A stretch of DNA of 20,376 bases. Source: CAYQAJ01 sp964415245. Lineage in GTDB: Bacteria; Planctomycetota; Planctomycetia; Pirellulales; Pirellulaceae. The notes below the pieces were generated by a model. That model ran no database searches and had not been told where the DNA came from. It saw nothing but the letters and a program-made list of their open reading frames with translations. This document shows, in pieces, positions 8,426 through 16,600 of the stretch. Location: contig CAYQAJ010000062.1 in NCBI GenBank assembly GCA_964415245.1, forward strand, positions 1-20,376, written 5' to 3'. The translations under genes were made by a program, and so were the position numbers. Numbering within the stretch: the stretch's first letter is position 1; the number at the start of each line of letters is the position of its first letter.

Positions 8426-9288
8426 CTTTCCTTGTCGGAATCGTCGCCGCTCTTGTCGGGCTTGGCCGTTTTGGGCACGAGCACCAGCCGCACCTTGGTC
8501 CCCTTGGGAGGAATGCGCTCGGAGAACGCTTCGAACACAAGGTCGGCATTAGCCTGGCTGCTCTCGACGGGCAGGTCGAGCATGGCGGTGGGGAAGTTCG
8601 ACACGCAGATCAAATCGCCGCCGTCTGCCTGGTAGAAGCGCTCGCCCGTGCTTTCGTCGGTCCAGAAACCGCTGCCGCCAAAGACCCAGTTGGCCTCCAT
8701 GGCCTTGCCGGTCTTGGCATTGCGAATCCAGTCCTGCGCCCGGGCCTTGTGATTGTTGCCGTCGGCGTCGCGCCACAGCACGAGGACCTCGACTTCATCG
8801 CCGCTGGCGGGAACGTACTCGGGATCCCACGTCGCGGGCTTGCCGGGTTTGGCTCCGACGGCCAACAGCGCTGCGTGCACAAACTTCGCCTTGCTGTTGA
8901 CGGCCACGATCGCTTCGTGCGTCTTGGTGCCCTTGGGACAGGCGAACAATTCGAGATACCCCTTGGTCAGGCAGATTTCGCCATCGACCACGACGATCTT
9001 CCGCATGGGGTCGATCCAAATGTCGTAGTCCTTCGCCAGTCGAACCAGACCGCGCGGACCGGCGGCCTCGTCGCTCTCGGGCGTGTCTGACTGTTGCGGC
9101 GAATCGGGCCCGCGGTCGAGGTTCGCCTGCGCTTCGCCTTCCGCATCGCCGCCTTCTGCATCGCCGGCTTCTGCATCGACGCCGCTTGCGGACGGCACAT
9201 CGTCTTGCGCCACCGCAGCGCCGGAGAATACCCAAGCGACCGCTGCCAGCGCTACCATCCACGAGAACCGGGCGCGCGAAGATCGCAT
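8422..9288 (-). CDS. Secreted YdjY-domain protein
   Basis: 288 residues from ATG 9286-9288 to TAG 8422-8424. GGAG lies eight bases upstream of the start. A basic N-terminus and hydrophobic core (MVALAAVAWVFSGAAVAQ) form a signal peptide, followed by an acidic, Gly/Ala-rich low-complexity stretch (about residues 31-75). The folded part from about residue 80 resembles the YdjY domain: IVVVDGEICLTKGYLELFAC, KTHEAIVAVNSKAKFVHAAL, ANWVFGGSGFW, DGGDLICVSNFPTAMLDLP. Proteins of this kind are frequent in planctomycetes; I know of no proven function. In-frame sequence further upstream (to 9378) lacks a signal and crosses the likely promoter, so I reject it. A good -10 box sits at 9377-9382. The gene converges on hemQ. 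Confidence 0.85.
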   Translation of the reverse strand: MRSSRARFSWMVALAAVAWVFSGAAVAQDDVPSASGVDAEAGDAEGGDAEGEAQANLDRGPDSPQQSDTPESDEAAGPRGLVRLAKDYDIWIDPMRKIVVVDGEICLTKGYLELFACPKGTKTHEAIVAVNSKAKFVHAALLAVGAKPGKPATWDPEYVPASGDEVEVLVLWRDADGNNHKARAQDWIRNAKTGKAMEANWVFGGSGFWTDESTGERFYQADGGDLICVSNFPTAMLDLPVESSQANADLVFEAFSERIPPKGTKVRLVLVPKTAKPDKSGDDSDKER

Positions 9289-9376
9289 CACATTGACTCC
9301 TGTAAGCTCGCGTCGACTGTCGCCGCCAACACGCTTATCGAAGGTGTGGGCACTTGACTCACGCCATCGTACTTGC

Positions 9377-9405
9377 ATTATAGCTTATTCATCGTTCGTC
9401 ACACA
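9377..9405 (-). promoter_or_regulatory. Candidate promoter of the YdjY-type gene
   Basis: On the minus strand a perfect TATAAT occurs at 9382-9377; a weak -35 (TGTGTG, 9405-9400) lies 17 bases upstream. The start of transcription would fall near 9370, about 80 bases before ATG 9288. Confidence 0.45.
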
Positions 9406-9420
9406 CCAGGAAGTTAGGGG

Positions 9421-9511
9421 CTGTTTCAAAACCGTCGGGGACTGGCTCATTTTGCGCAGTCCGCGGAGCAAAGTGTGCCTGTCCCCTTCTCCGCTGACGG
9501 TTTTGAAACAG
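9421..9511. repeat. Palindromic MITE-like element, 91 bp
   Basis: Perfect 16-bp terminal inverted repeats, CTGTTTCAAAACCGTC (9421-9436) and its complement (9496-9511). Inside them is a second inverted pair, 9437-9455 and 9468-9486, matching at 16 of 19 bases. The whole element can fold into one long nested hairpin. It has no coding capacity. A diverged relative in the opposite orientation lies at 12110-12200. It sits between two divergent genes, upstream of both. Confidence 0.85.
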
Positions 9512-9535
9512 ACTCTTAGCCGGAGCACTGTCGCC

Positions 9536-10627
9536 ATGCGGTCGGACACGGAAGCCGCCATCCTGCATAAAATCCACGCCACGACGACCAAAAGACGGGG
9601 CGCCAACGGCAAGCCGCGCCGCACTCCTCCGCCAAGCAAGTCGCGGTCGACCTATCCCTCCGCCCATTCTGAAAAAGCACGGGCCGCGGTGCTCCGCTGC
9701 CATTGGTCGCCGCGCAGCCCGATGCTCGCGGTCACCTACGACCCGCCGGCGGTTACGATCGAGCTCGCCACCGCCGGCCAGCCACTTTTGTCGGGCCCGT
9801 GGAACGTAACGGTGAAGGTCGACGGACGCTCGCTTCCGCCCGCCGGCTCGTGGGAACAAGTTTGCTGGCAGTGCGACTACGACGTCGATTACCTGGAGCT
9901 ATCCGCACCGCTCGCACCGTCGTGGCGTATCGAGCGGCACATGCTTTTGTGTCGCCGCGACCGCTTTCTGCTGTTGGGCGACTGCGTTTTGGGCAGCGGA
10001 AGGAAGCGAATCGAGTACCAGAGCACCATTCCGCTGGCGCCTGACATGGCGCTGAAGGAGGCCGCGGAAACGCGCGAGTGCACGCTGCACGCGGAAAGGA
10101 GCGCCGCAGCCAGACGCCGCGCGAGCGCCACGTTCCGAGGTGCCGTCGCCAGGCAGGCGGGAAATGGACGTTCGAACGGCAATGGCCGCGCGCGGAGCGA
10201 AGCGCTGCGCGGCTCTCTCGCCGGTTCGCCGGGCGCCGCGCGAGCGCTCGTTCTCCCCGTCGCGCTGGGAGAATGGCGAAGCGACGGCGCGACGGGCCAG
10301 TTAGCTACCCAAGGCGACCAGCTTGCTCTGTCGCAATCGGCGGTCGGCGGGTCGCTCTACGCGCCCTTGTTCATCGATCTTGATCCGCGCCGCATCGAAC
10401 AGCCGTGCACGTGGAGACGACTCACCGTCGCAGCTCGATTGAAGGCGGAACCGCCCGACGTCGCCTCGGGCTTTCGCATCCAGGTGGGCAACCGCCAGTG
10501 GCTCATTTACCGCGCGCTGGCCTGCCGCGACAATCGAACGGTGCTGGGGCAGAACTTGCTGTCCGAATTCTTCGTCGGCCGATTCCAACGCAAAGGCACG
10601 ACGGAGTCGTTGCTCGAAATCGAGTAG
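9536..10627 (+). CDS. Hypothetical protein with conserved-looking C-terminal half
   Basis: 363 residues from ATG 9536 to TAG 10625-10627; the frame is open further upstream, but that part crosses the MITE-like element and the YdjY leader. The first 50 residues are basic and low-complexity. Two beta-rich parts follow: residues about 60-170 (PMLAVTYDPPAVTIEL, WEQVCWQCDYDVDYLEL, RDRFLLLGDCVLGS) and about 235-363 (LYAPLFIDLDPRRIEQPCTW, FRIQVGNRQWLIYRAL, NRTVLGQNLLSEFFVGRF). Between them is an Arg/Ala/Gly-rich insert (about residues 185-235). There is no signal peptide or TM segment. I recall similar unnamed proteins in planctomycetes and cannot name a function; the first part faintly resembles the beta-sandwich of heparinase II/III-like proteins, but no catalytic motif is visible. 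Confidence 0.75.
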   Translation: MRSDTEAAILHKIHATTTKRRGANGKPRRTPPPSKSRSTYPSAHSEKARAAVLRCHWSPRSPMLAVTYDPPAVTIELATAGQPLLSGPWNVTVKVDGRSLPPAGSWEQVCWQCDYDVDYLELSAPLAPSWRIERHMLLCRRDRFLLLGDCVLGSGRKRIEYQSTIPLAPDMALKEAAETRECTLHAERSAAARRRASATFRGAVARQAGNGRSNGNGRARSEALRGSLAGSPGAARALVLPVALGEWRSDGATGQLATQGDQLALSQSAVGGSLYAPLFIDLDPRRIEQPCTWRRLTVAARLKAEPPDVASGFRIQVGNRQWLIYRALACRDNRTVLGQNLLSEFFVGRFQRKGTTESLLEIE

Positions 10628-10638
10628 TCGACGAAAAG

Positions 10639-10710
10639 ACCCGAAGGGTTAGCGAGGGCTCGTACGCGCGCCATTCCACGAGTCGATTTGCCCTCGTTTA
10701 CGCTTCGGGT
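10639..10710. repeat. Palindromic intergenic repeat, 72 bp
   Basis: Inverted arms ACCCGAAGG...CGAGGGC (10639-10659) and GCCCTCG...CTTCGGGT (10690-10710) pair at about 17 of 21 positions around a 30-base centre. It begins 12 bases after the stop of the preceding gene and ends 45 bases before yggS. I recall similar 'CCCTCG...CTTCGGGTT' palindromes as multi-copy in Pirellula-type genomes; a terminator or REP-like role is inferred. Confidence 0.65.
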
Positions 10711-10754
10711 TGCTACCGGCAGCGCGGAATCGGTGTTGCAGGAGTTGTGTCTCC

Positions 10755-11468
10755 ATGACCGCTGCTCGCATCGCCGCGAATCTGGCAAGTGTCCGTGATC
10801 GCATGGCCGATGCGGCACGGCGCAGCGGGCGCCGCGCGGACGATGTCACGCTCGTGGCCGTCACCAAGTACGCTCAAATCGACCAGGTGCTGGCGCTCCT
10901 CGATGCCGGCTGCCGTGACCTGGGCGAAAGCCGTCCGCAGGAATTATGGCACAAGGCCGACGAGCTGGATAAGCTGCGGGCGGATTCGGACGTTCGCTGG
11001 CATTTGGTCGGACCGCTGCAAAGAAACAAGGCGCGGCGCACCCTGCCGTATGTTTCGCTCATCCACTCGGTCGAAAGCTGGCGGCTGTTGGAAGCGATCG
11101 ACCGATTGGCATCCGAGCGAGGCCGCCCCACCGCCGTTTTGCTGGAAGCGAACGTGTCGGGCGAGGCCGCCAAGCATGGTTTCGCGCCCGAGGAGTTGCC
11201 GCCTCTCGTCGATCGGCTGCCTGCTCTCGCACACGTGCACGTTCGTGGGTTGATGACCATCGCAGGACTTTCCGGTGTAGCAGACGAAGCTCGCCGCGAA
11301 TTCGCACGGCTGCGCAAGCTTCGCGATGAGATGCGCGCGCGGACAAGCGGAGCGTCACCGGAGCGAGTTGCGTTCGAGGAACTGTCGATGGGCATGAGTG
11401 GCGATTTTGAGATCGCCATCGAGGAGGGAGCCACGCTGGTGCGCGTCGGCTCGGCCCTGTTCGAGTAA
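10755..11468 (+). CDS. yggS: YggS family pyridoxal phosphate homeostasis protein
   Basis: 237 residues from ATG 10755 to TAA 11466-11468, the usual family length. This is a fold-type III PLP-binding protein (YggS/PLPBP/PROSC) with no known catalytic activity that keeps PLP levels and amino-acid pools balanced. Visible hallmarks: VTLVAVTKYAQ with the PLP lysine (Lys38), DLGESRPQEL, WHLVGPLQRNKARRTLP, IHSVES, LLEANVSGEAAKHGF, VRGLMTIAG and the C-terminal ELSMGMSGDFEIAIEEGATLVRVGSALF. GGAG lies about ten bases upstream of the ATG; an extension to 10710 runs into the palindromic repeat and is rejected. A DUF167 gene follows after 80 bases, a pairing common in bacteria. Confidence 0.94.
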   Translation: MTAARIAANLASVRDRMADAARRSGRRADDVTLVAVTKYAQIDQVLALLDAGCRDLGESRPQELWHKADELDKLRADSDVRWHLVGPLQRNKARRTLPYVSLIHSVESWRLLEAIDRLASERGRPTAVLLEANVSGEAAKHGFAPEELPPLVDRLPALAHVHVRGLMTIAGLSGVADEARREFARLRKLRDEMRARTSGASPERVAFEELSMGMSGDFEIAIEEGATLVRVGSALFE

Positions 11469-11548
11469 GCGGCGACGCCTTCCGGGTAAGTTGTCAACGG
11501 GCTGAGCCGCCATCGCGTTCACGTAAGAAGGTAACGAGCCAGAACTCG

Positions 11549-11863
11549 ATGATCCACCTCCAGCGCCATCGCGACGGTGTCGTGCTGCCTGTGCGTGCCA
11601 CCGCCGGCGCGCGTCGCGCCGGGATAGGCGGCGAGCACGACGGCGCGCTCAAAGTGTCGGTTACGCAACCGGCCGAGAAGGGAAAGGCCAACAAGGCGAT
11701 TCTCACCCTGCTGGGCAAGGCGCTGGGACTGTCCAACGACCGCATCGAGCTATTGAGCGGCGCCACAACCCGACAGAAGCGCGTACTCATCCGCGACGCT
11801 TCGCTTGAAGAGCTGGCAACGCGGCTAGACAACTTACTCGAGCAGCATCCGCCTGACCGGTAG
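11549..11863 (+). CDS. yggU: DUF167 (YggU family) protein
   Basis: 104 residues from ATG 11549 to TAG 11861-11863, the normal size for this small alpha/beta family. The motif set is typical: LPVRATAGARRAGIGG at the start, then LKVSVTQPAEKGKANKAIL, LGKALGLSNDRIELLSG and TTRQKRVLI. The function is unknown; the gene often lies near yggS, as here, 80 bases downstream in the same direction. No terminator is seen between the two, so they probably form one transcript. Confidence 0.92.
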   Translation: MIHLQRHRDGVVLPVRATAGARRAGIGGEHDGALKVSVTQPAEKGKANKAILTLLGKALGLSNDRIELLSGATTRQKRVLIRDASLEELATRLDNLLEQHPPDR

Positions 11864-11933
11864 GCCGCAGAAAGATCCCCGCGAATTCTTATCGCGCAAA
11901 CATGCTTGTCATGTCTTGCGAATCGGGCCACCC

Positions 11934-11962
11934 TTGTAGAGGCTGGACCTCGCATCTATCAT
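11934..11962 (+). promoter_or_regulatory. Candidate promoter of the efflux operon
   Basis: TTGTAG (11934-11939), a 17-base spacer and TATCAT (11957-11962). The -10 matches five of six bases, the -35 only three. If used, the leader is about 280 bases and contains the palindromic element. Confidence 0.25.
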
Positions 11963-12109
11963 TGATTAGCGTGCTAACTATCGAGCGATTGGGGGGGCCT
12001 TGCAGCGTCGCATCGCGCCTGACCGACAGACGGATTGATGTCCCGCGCATGACCTGCGCTCATGTCGCACCAATCTCGTCGACTGTGTGGCGAAAGGCGG
12101 GCATTTCGG

Positions 12110-12200
12110 CTTGTCCCAAATCCGTTCAAAGAAGGGGACAGGCAAATTTCGCTCAGGGGGCTCCGGTGAGTAAAACTGTTTCCGATGGCTTCGAAACATG
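12110..12200. repeat. Diverged second copy of the MITE-like element (inverted)
   Basis: On the minus strand this region reads through GTTTCGAAGCCATCGG, a variable centre, then TTTGCCTGTCCCCTTCT, collinear with the element at 9421-9511 (same length, 91 bases, and the shared block GCCTGTCCCCTTCT). Terminal repeats are degenerate, about 11 of 18 matching, so this is an old copy. Confidence 0.65.
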
Positions 12201-12247
12201 AGCCCGTCCCCCCACGGTTCTGGGATCGGCTCTTATTTAGCGCTGCG

Positions 12248-13639
12248 ATGTTGAAGTCACCGTGGCACGTTCGCTTGAGAGTCTCGCCGCGCAAGAGCAT
12301 TGCGCGCATGCTCGCGCTCTTGCTCGTTACGGTGTTCGCCGTGGCCGTGATGGTGGCCAGCGGTGGGCGATGGTGGGGACTTCTCGGCCAGCGCGCCGAG
12401 GAGCCGACCGCGGCCGACAATCACGACGAGCTTACACCTGCTCCCGTCGCCGTTCGCCGACTTGAGCAGGAAACGGTCGAGCTCACCGAAACCTGGTCGG
12501 GAATGATCCGGCCGTTCGAGCGTTTCAGCTTCGCCTTCGAGTCCGCCGGCCGTATTGAGACGCTCGGTAAGGACGACGACGGCGCCGATCTCGATCTCGG
12601 CGCGCGGGTCACACAAGGCCAGGTGCTGGCCGTGCTCGACCAACGAATCCTCTTGGCTCGTAAGCAGGAAGCCAATGCCCGGCTCGAATTGGCTCAGGAC
12701 GAACTGCGCCGCGTGCGCGATCTGCACGAGCGCACGCCCGGCGCCGTGTCGGAGGTCGAGATGCGCCAACGCGAGACGGACGTAATCGTCGCCCAGGCAC
12801 AGGCCGCGCAGACCGAAAAGGAGCTGGAAGATGCCACGTTGCGCTCGACGGTCGACGGCGTGATCTCGCGTCGCTTCGTCAAGCCGGGCGAGTCGGTCAA
12901 CCCGCGCCAGGCGGTGTTCGAAGTCGTGCAGGTCGACCGCTTGCTATTGGTGGTCGGCGTTCCCGAATCGCGCATCGCCCGGCTCGTTGCGCGGCAGCGC
13001 GATATCGAACGGCGGCGTCGCGAGGCCGATCGCCTTACGCGAGTCGGGGGCGTGCCCGACCACGATCGAGAAGACCTTGTATTCAAGACCTACGTGACGC
13101 CGGCCGGCAACAATGTATTCAATCCACAGGCCCAGCCTCTGATCGGCGAGGTGTACCGCATTGGAGAGACGTCGGACGACAAAACGGGCTTGTTCGAGGT
13201 CGAGGTCCTTTTGGAGAACCGCGAGGGGCGCTTGCGCCCGGGCCAGATCGCGCTGGCAAAAATCGTAACCGACCGCCGCACGGCATATCGCTTCGACTCG
13301 TCGAGCGCCGTCTTCCGCGAGAACCGCGCGTATCTTTACACGGTGCAAGGGCCCGGTAACGTCGCGCCCGCGGCGTCGGACGGTGATGCTGCAACGGCGA
13401 ATCTCCGTGCCCGAGTGTTCGAGCTGGAACCGGGCAATTACGTCGAGCAGGGATTCGATCTGATCGTCTTCGAGCTGCCGCCCGAGCACCGCACGATTGT
13501 CACTCGTGGGCAGCACCGCCTGGTCGACGGCCGCCCGGTGGAGATTGTGCCCGATGCGAGCGGCAACGAAGAGCCCGCGGACGCGGCTGCCCAAACGGTC
13601 AACCAGTCTGCCACTTTGGCCGACGTGCGGCTGCCATGA
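12248..13639 (+). CDS. RND efflux membrane-fusion (periplasmic adaptor) protein
   Basis: 463 residues from ATG 12248 to TGA 13637-13639. An N-terminal TM anchor (ARMLALLLVTVFAVAVMVAS, about residues 20-40) places the rest in the periplasm; there is no lipobox. The HlyD/AcrA layout follows: a beta-barrel/lipoyl start (ETWSGMIRPFERFSFAFES), a coiled-coil hairpin rich in Glu/Gln/Arg (about residues 130-195, ARLELAQDELRRVRDLHER), the second lipoyl half (TLRSTVDGVISRRFVKPGES) and a beta-barrel (GLFEVEVLLENREGRLRPGQ). It would bridge the RND pump encoded next to an outer-membrane channel, for which no gene is present here. Its stop overlaps the pump's start (ATGA, 13636-13639), implying coupled translation. 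No clear ribosome site precedes ATG 12248; in-frame ATG 12308 is an alternative that would shorten the anchor's basic lead. Confidence 0.9.
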   Translation: MLKSPWHVRLRVSPRKSIARMLALLLVTVFAVAVMVASGGRWWGLLGQRAEEPTAADNHDELTPAPVAVRRLEQETVELTETWSGMIRPFERFSFAFESAGRIETLGKDDDGADLDLGARVTQGQVLAVLDQRILLARKQEANARLELAQDELRRVRDLHERTPGAVSEVEMRQRETDVIVAQAQAAQTEKELEDATLRSTVDGVISRRFVKPGESVNPRQAVFEVVQVDRLLLVVGVPESRIARLVARQRDIERRRREADRLTRVGGVPDHDREDLVFKTYVTPAGNNVFNPQAQPLIGEVYRIGETSDDKTGLFEVEVLLENREGRLRPGQIALAKIVTDRRTAYRFDSSSAVFRENRAYLYTVQGPGNVAPAASDGDAATANLRARVFELEPGNYVEQGFDLIVFELPPEHRTIVTRGQHRLVDGRPVEIVPDASGNEEPADAAAQTVNQSATLADVRLP

Positions 13640-16600
13640 AAATCACCGAAAAGGCCATCGACCACCCCCGCTGGGTGATCACCATCGGCGGGCTCATTCT
13701 CGCGCTGGCTGTCGTCGCCGCGCTCGACATTCCGATCCAGCGCACTCCCGCCATTACCAAGGCGGTCATCCTCGTGGCGGTGCCCCATCCTGGCGCCCAG
13801 CCCACCGAGGTTGAGGAGCAGATCACCCGCAAGATTGAGGACAAGCTCTATCGCCTGAGCGACGTCGACTACATCGCCTCGACCAGCATGCGCAGCTCGA
13901 GCATCACGCAGGTGGTGTTCCTCGACGGCGTCGATCCCGAGACCGCCCGGGGCCAGGTGAAAGACCTGGTTGACGAAGTGCGCCGCGAGCTGCCGGCCGG
14001 TCGCGAGGTGGTGCCCATCGTCACCGACATCGACTTCGAGAGCTTTCCGCTGATGGTCGTCAACCTCGTCGTACCCGACGGATTCGACGAGCGCTCGCTC
14101 AAGCAGATCGCCGAAGAAGTGCAGGACGATCTGGAGACCGTGCCCGGCGTGGCCAGCACGCAGATTTTCGGCGGCCGCGAGCGCGAAATCCACATCGACG
14201 TGAACGTCGACCTCGCCATGCAGCACGGCCTGACACTGGGCGACTTCCGCCGGGCGCTGGCCGAATACCACGCCGAGCTGCCGGGCGGGCCGCTCGAAAC
14301 CGGCGACTTTGAATTCCAGGTCCGCAGCGACACCAAGTTCCGCAACGTCGACGACATTCGGCAGGCAGTAGTGAAGCAGGAGGAAGATCGCGTCCTACGC
14401 GTCGGCGACCTGGCTGAGGTAAGCGACACCTACCGCCGGTTGAAGAACGTGGCTTATCTGAACGGCAAGTCCTGCGCCACGATCATCGTCTACAAAGAAT
14501 CGAACATCAACACGCTCAAGACCGCCCAACTCTTGCACCGCCGCGTCGACGATTTGGGTGGGCAGTACCCCGCGGTGCAGTTCTTTATCACGCGCGACAC
14601 TTCCGACGAAATCTCCCTGATGTTCCGCGTGCTGGGTTCGAGCTTTGTGTTCGGCGCGATGCTCGTGTTGCTCATCTTGAGCTGGACCATGGGCCTGCGA
14701 ATCTCGCTGCTGGTGTTGTTGGCCATTCCGCTCAGCGCGGCCGCCGCGATCGCCTGCCTCTATTTCGGCGGCATCCCCGTGTCGAACATGGTGATCTTCT
14801 CATTCATTCTCGTCATCGGCATGGTGGTCGACGGCGCCATCATCGTCGCCGAGAATATCCACCGGCACATTGAGATGGGCGAGGAACCCGTCGTGGCCGC
14901 CAAAGCCGGCATCAACGAAGTCGCCCTGCCCGTGGTGATGGCCGACTTGACCACCATCGCCGCTTATCTGCCCATGGTGCTGGTGCCGGGCATCATGGGC
15001 GACTTCATGCGCGTAATGCCCATCGTGGTCAGCGTGGCGTTGGGCGGTTCGATTCTGGTCGACCACTTTCTCATCCCCACGCTCGCAGCTCGTTGGTATT
15101 CGCGTAAACGGCCGGCTCGGAGCGCCTCGGCTTTCCACACGGGAGTCGCGCAATCCGGCGATGCCATCGAGGCTGCCGCGCCCCCCATCGCATCGCACGG
15201 CTTGTTGGCGCGCTGCTACGCCGCGATTCTGGAATGGTCACTCGACAACCGCTGGGCCATTGTGGTGTGCAGCGGGCTGGCCGTGCTGTGGGCCTGCTTC
15301 ATGCTGAATCGTATCGGCTTCACGTTCTTTCCCCCCAGCGATCGCGGTCAATTCGAGGTGAAGTTCGAACTACCGCTGGGCCACAGCGTCGAGCAGACCG
15401 TTGCCGCGTCGGAAGTCATTCTCGAGCCACTGCGCGAGCTCGAAGAGAACGGCGGCGACGTGGTGCACTTTGTTTCGGCCATCGGCTCGTCGGAAGGGTT
15501 GTCGACCCGGCTCGACAACGACCCGGCGGTTGGCCCCGAGTTCGGCACCATCATCGTGCAGTTGCTTTCGCCGTTGGATCGCACGCGGCACGAGGACGAC
15601 GTGATCCGCCAACTTCGCCGCGGCATCGAAGGGAACCTGCACCGAGTCCCGGGTATGAAGTACTCGATCGTCAAAGTCGAGGAGGGTCCGCCCGGCGGCG
15701 CCGACGTCGCGGTCCGCGTCACCGGCGAGGACCACGACCAGCTCGGACGCATCGCCGAGGAGATTGCCGAGCGGCTCCACAACGTGCCCGGCACGCTCGA
15801 CGTGAACACCGACTACCGCGCCGAGAACCCCGAAATCGTGGTCGACCCCGACCCGGCGATCCTCCCCTTCTACAACATCACCAAGACCCAGGTGTCGCAG
15901 GCTGTGCAGATGGCCGTGACCGGCGACAACTCCATACTCCTGAGCATCGGCGACGAAGACGTGCCGCTCCGCTTGCAGGCTGCCCCGCAGTACCGCCAAC
16001 ACCGCGAGAGCCTCGAACGGCTCATGCTCTCCGGACCCACGGGGCGCAGGGCCACCATCGGCGAGGTGGCGCACCTCCGCCGCGTCATGGGCGTTTACGC
16101 CGTCAACCGCTACCAGCACAAGCGAGCCGTCGTCGCGCGGTGCGACGTAGAGGAGCCAACCCGCCCGGATCAGGTGTTCGACGTGCTTCGCGCGGATATT
16201 CTGCCCGACGTGGGCTTTCGACCGGTGCCCGGCAACAACATGGCCTTTATCGGCGCCGCGGGCACGCCGGTCGAAGGGCTGCGGGCCACCTTTACCGGCG
16301 AGAACGAAGAGCGCGACAAGAACTTCGCCTACCTCGTGCGGTGCATGGTCATCGCCGTGGTGCTGATCTTTGCCCTGCTGGTATTGCAGTTCAACAGTTT
16401 TCGACAGCCGTCGATCGTCATGCTCGCGGTGCCACTGAGCTTTGTGGGAGTCATCGCCGGCATGTGGCTGTGCCATTTCCCCTTCAGCCTGGCCACGTTT
16501 ATCGGCCTGGTGAGCCTGGCGGGCATCGTCGTCAACGACGCCATCGTGTTGGTCGACTTTATCAACCAGGACCGCAAGCGAGGCTTACCGCTTCGGGCGG

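Larger units (their letters stand above)
11864..12247. other. Intergenic region before the efflux operon
   Basis: This 384-base stretch has no credible gene. It contains a possible promoter (11934-11962) and the diverged MITE-like element (12110-12200), which would lie in the 5' leader of the efflux transcript. Open frames through it are short and carry no family resemblance. Confidence 0.55.

Noticed and set aside
9083..9535. N-terminal extension of the gene at 9536
   Set aside because: This part is antisense to the YdjY-type gene and runs through the palindromic element; no family signal or ribosome site.
12185..12247. Upstream extension of the membrane-fusion protein
   Set aside because: It begins in the worn MITE-like element and adds residues ahead of the TM anchor with no ribosome site.
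13438..14271. 277-codon minus-strand open frame
   Set aside because: Antisense to the adaptor/pump junction; low-complexity product without recognisable motifs.
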